From Rhodocyclaceae bacterium (lineage in GTDB: Bacteria; Pseudomonadota; Gammaproteobacteria; Burkholderiales; Rhodocyclaceae): a DNA stretch of 54,430 nucleotides. The notes beneath the pieces were generated by a model. That model did no database searches, was not told the DNA's origin, and saw nothing but the letters and a program-made list of their open reading frames with translations. Location: contig JAVBXY010000026.1 of NCBI GenBank assembly GCA_030824275.1, positions 1 to 54,430 on the forward strand. The letters run 5' to 3'. The position numbers and the translations under genes are program-made. Numbering within the stretch: position 1 is the stretch's first letter; the number at the start of each line of letters is the position of its first letter. Positions 54,143-54,430 of this stretch are shown here, one piece after another.

Positions 54143-54206
54143 TTGACTTTTCCACACGCTCCGGGAACAATCCGCATTCGCCGTTAATTAACAGAACTTA
54201 GTTCTG
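54143..54206 (+). promoter_or_regulatory. Candidate gcdH promoter and operator
   Basis: TTGACT (54143-54148), 17 bp, then AACAAT (54166-54171) form a possible sigma-70 promoter. The palindrome CAGAAC-TTA-GTTCTG (54192-54206) lies just downstream, where a repressor would block the start; the nearby IclR-family product is a candidate. The 256-bp gap before gcdH holds no other gene. Confidence 0.45.
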
Positions 54207-54251
54207 CAATGCAGTTCTTGAAGTGCATTTTCACATGCAAAGGTTGATGCC

Positions 54252-54430
54252 ATGAGTTCCTCCATACCGTCCTTCGTCTGGTCCGACCCCCTGCTGCTGG
54301 AAGAGCAGCTGAGCGAAGACGAACGCATGATCCGCGACGCGGCCCGGGACTACTGCCAGGGCCAACTGGCCCCGCGCATCCAGCTCGCCTTCCGCAATGA
54401 AACCACCGACCCGGCCATCTTCAAGGAGAT
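54252..54430 (+). CDS. gcdH: Glutaryl-CoA dehydrogenase, 5' end only
   Basis: Only the first 59 codons are in the window. The N-terminus [30 protein letters not shown], then [21 protein letters not shown], is characteristic of GcdH, the acyl-CoA dehydrogenase that converts glutaryl-CoA to crotonyl-CoA in lysine, tryptophan and benzoate breakdown. AAAGG lies eight bases before the ATG. It is divergent from the MFS-oxidoreductase-IclR operon. The catalytic part cannot be checked. Confidence 0.8.
   Translation, partial: MSSSIPSFVWSDPLLLEEQLSEDERMIRDAARDYCQGQLAPRIQLAFRNETTDPAIFKE

Overview
The window is GC-rich chromosomal DNA from a Gram-negative bacterium, most likely a betaproteobacterium near the Rhodocyclales. 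I infer this from the blocks surE-pcm-nlpD-rpoS, gloB/methyltransferase-rnhA-dnaQ, lexA-imuA-imuB and a gcdH start beside an IclR gene, and from the many two-component, chemoreceptor and c-di-GMP genes. The species cannot be fixed from the sequence alone.

Layout. 0.1-1.9 kb: an IS1182-type insertion sequence, inserted directly in front of a LysE-family exporter gene. 2.6-5.3 kb: an SOS-controlled lexA-imuA-imuB operon with a clear LexA box and no dnaE2 beside it. 5.3-8.6 kb: surE-pcm-nlpD-rpoS (stationary-phase sigma factor). 8.7-11.9 kb: a COG3146-type acyltransferase-like protein and a large CoA-transferase. 11.9-14.6 kb: dnaQ, rnhA, a methyltransferase and divergent gloB. 14.6-18.2 kb: a Tat-exported caspase-like protein and the lytic transglycosylase MltD. 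18.2-23.7 kb: the peptide ABC importer yejABEF. 23.7-26.6 kb: a diguanylate cyclase with a periplasmic haem-c motif and a membrane hydrolase. 26.7-32.8 kb: an aromatic-type flavin monooxygenase with its DUF2783 partner, a double cNMP-binding protein, an FAD dehydrogenase and an HDOD protein. 32.8-35.3 kb: an aldo/keto reductase and two divergent NarL-type response regulators. 35.5-44.8 kb: a signalling operon (PAS-like protein, poly-HAMP chemoreceptor, CheW, PAS histidine kinase, second receptor, STAS protein, HD-GYP) facing a response regulator-PP2C phosphatase. 45.1-50.5 kb: a small protein and a tightly packed nine-gene minus-strand run (RIO kinase, YlqF-type GTPase, S4 protein, LuxR-type regulator and others). 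50.6 kb: tRNA-Pro(GGG). 50.8-54.4 kb: MFS transporter, nitronate monooxygenase-like protein and IclR regulator, divergent from the start of gcdH, which runs off the window.

Two patterns stand out beyond ordinary gene content. First, a non-palindromic repeat (AAAAGTCGGCGCTGG, four variable bases, ACGGCGA) occurs about eleven times, in both orientations. Copies lie between genes and inside genes, where they usually encode KVGAG or PAPTF; one copy is inside the insertion sequence. It behaves like an uptake-signal-type or selfish dispersed word. Second, the promoter of the signalling operon (35297-35416) and a region in front of an 82-codon gene (44956-45075) align without gaps over about 120 bp. 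They share a TARG-N7-CCTA dyad exactly 61 bp ahead of a -10-like hexamer, so the small gene is probably part of the same regulon. The two divergent NarL-type regulators next to the operon are the obvious candidates to bind there.

The signalling locus has receptors, CheW, a kinase with an eroded ATP-binding G1 box, a STAS protein, a PP2C phosphatase and a c-di-GMP phosphodiesterase. It has no cheA, cheY, cheR or cheB and no RsbW-type kinase in the window. It is the best candidate here for an undescribed signalling system.
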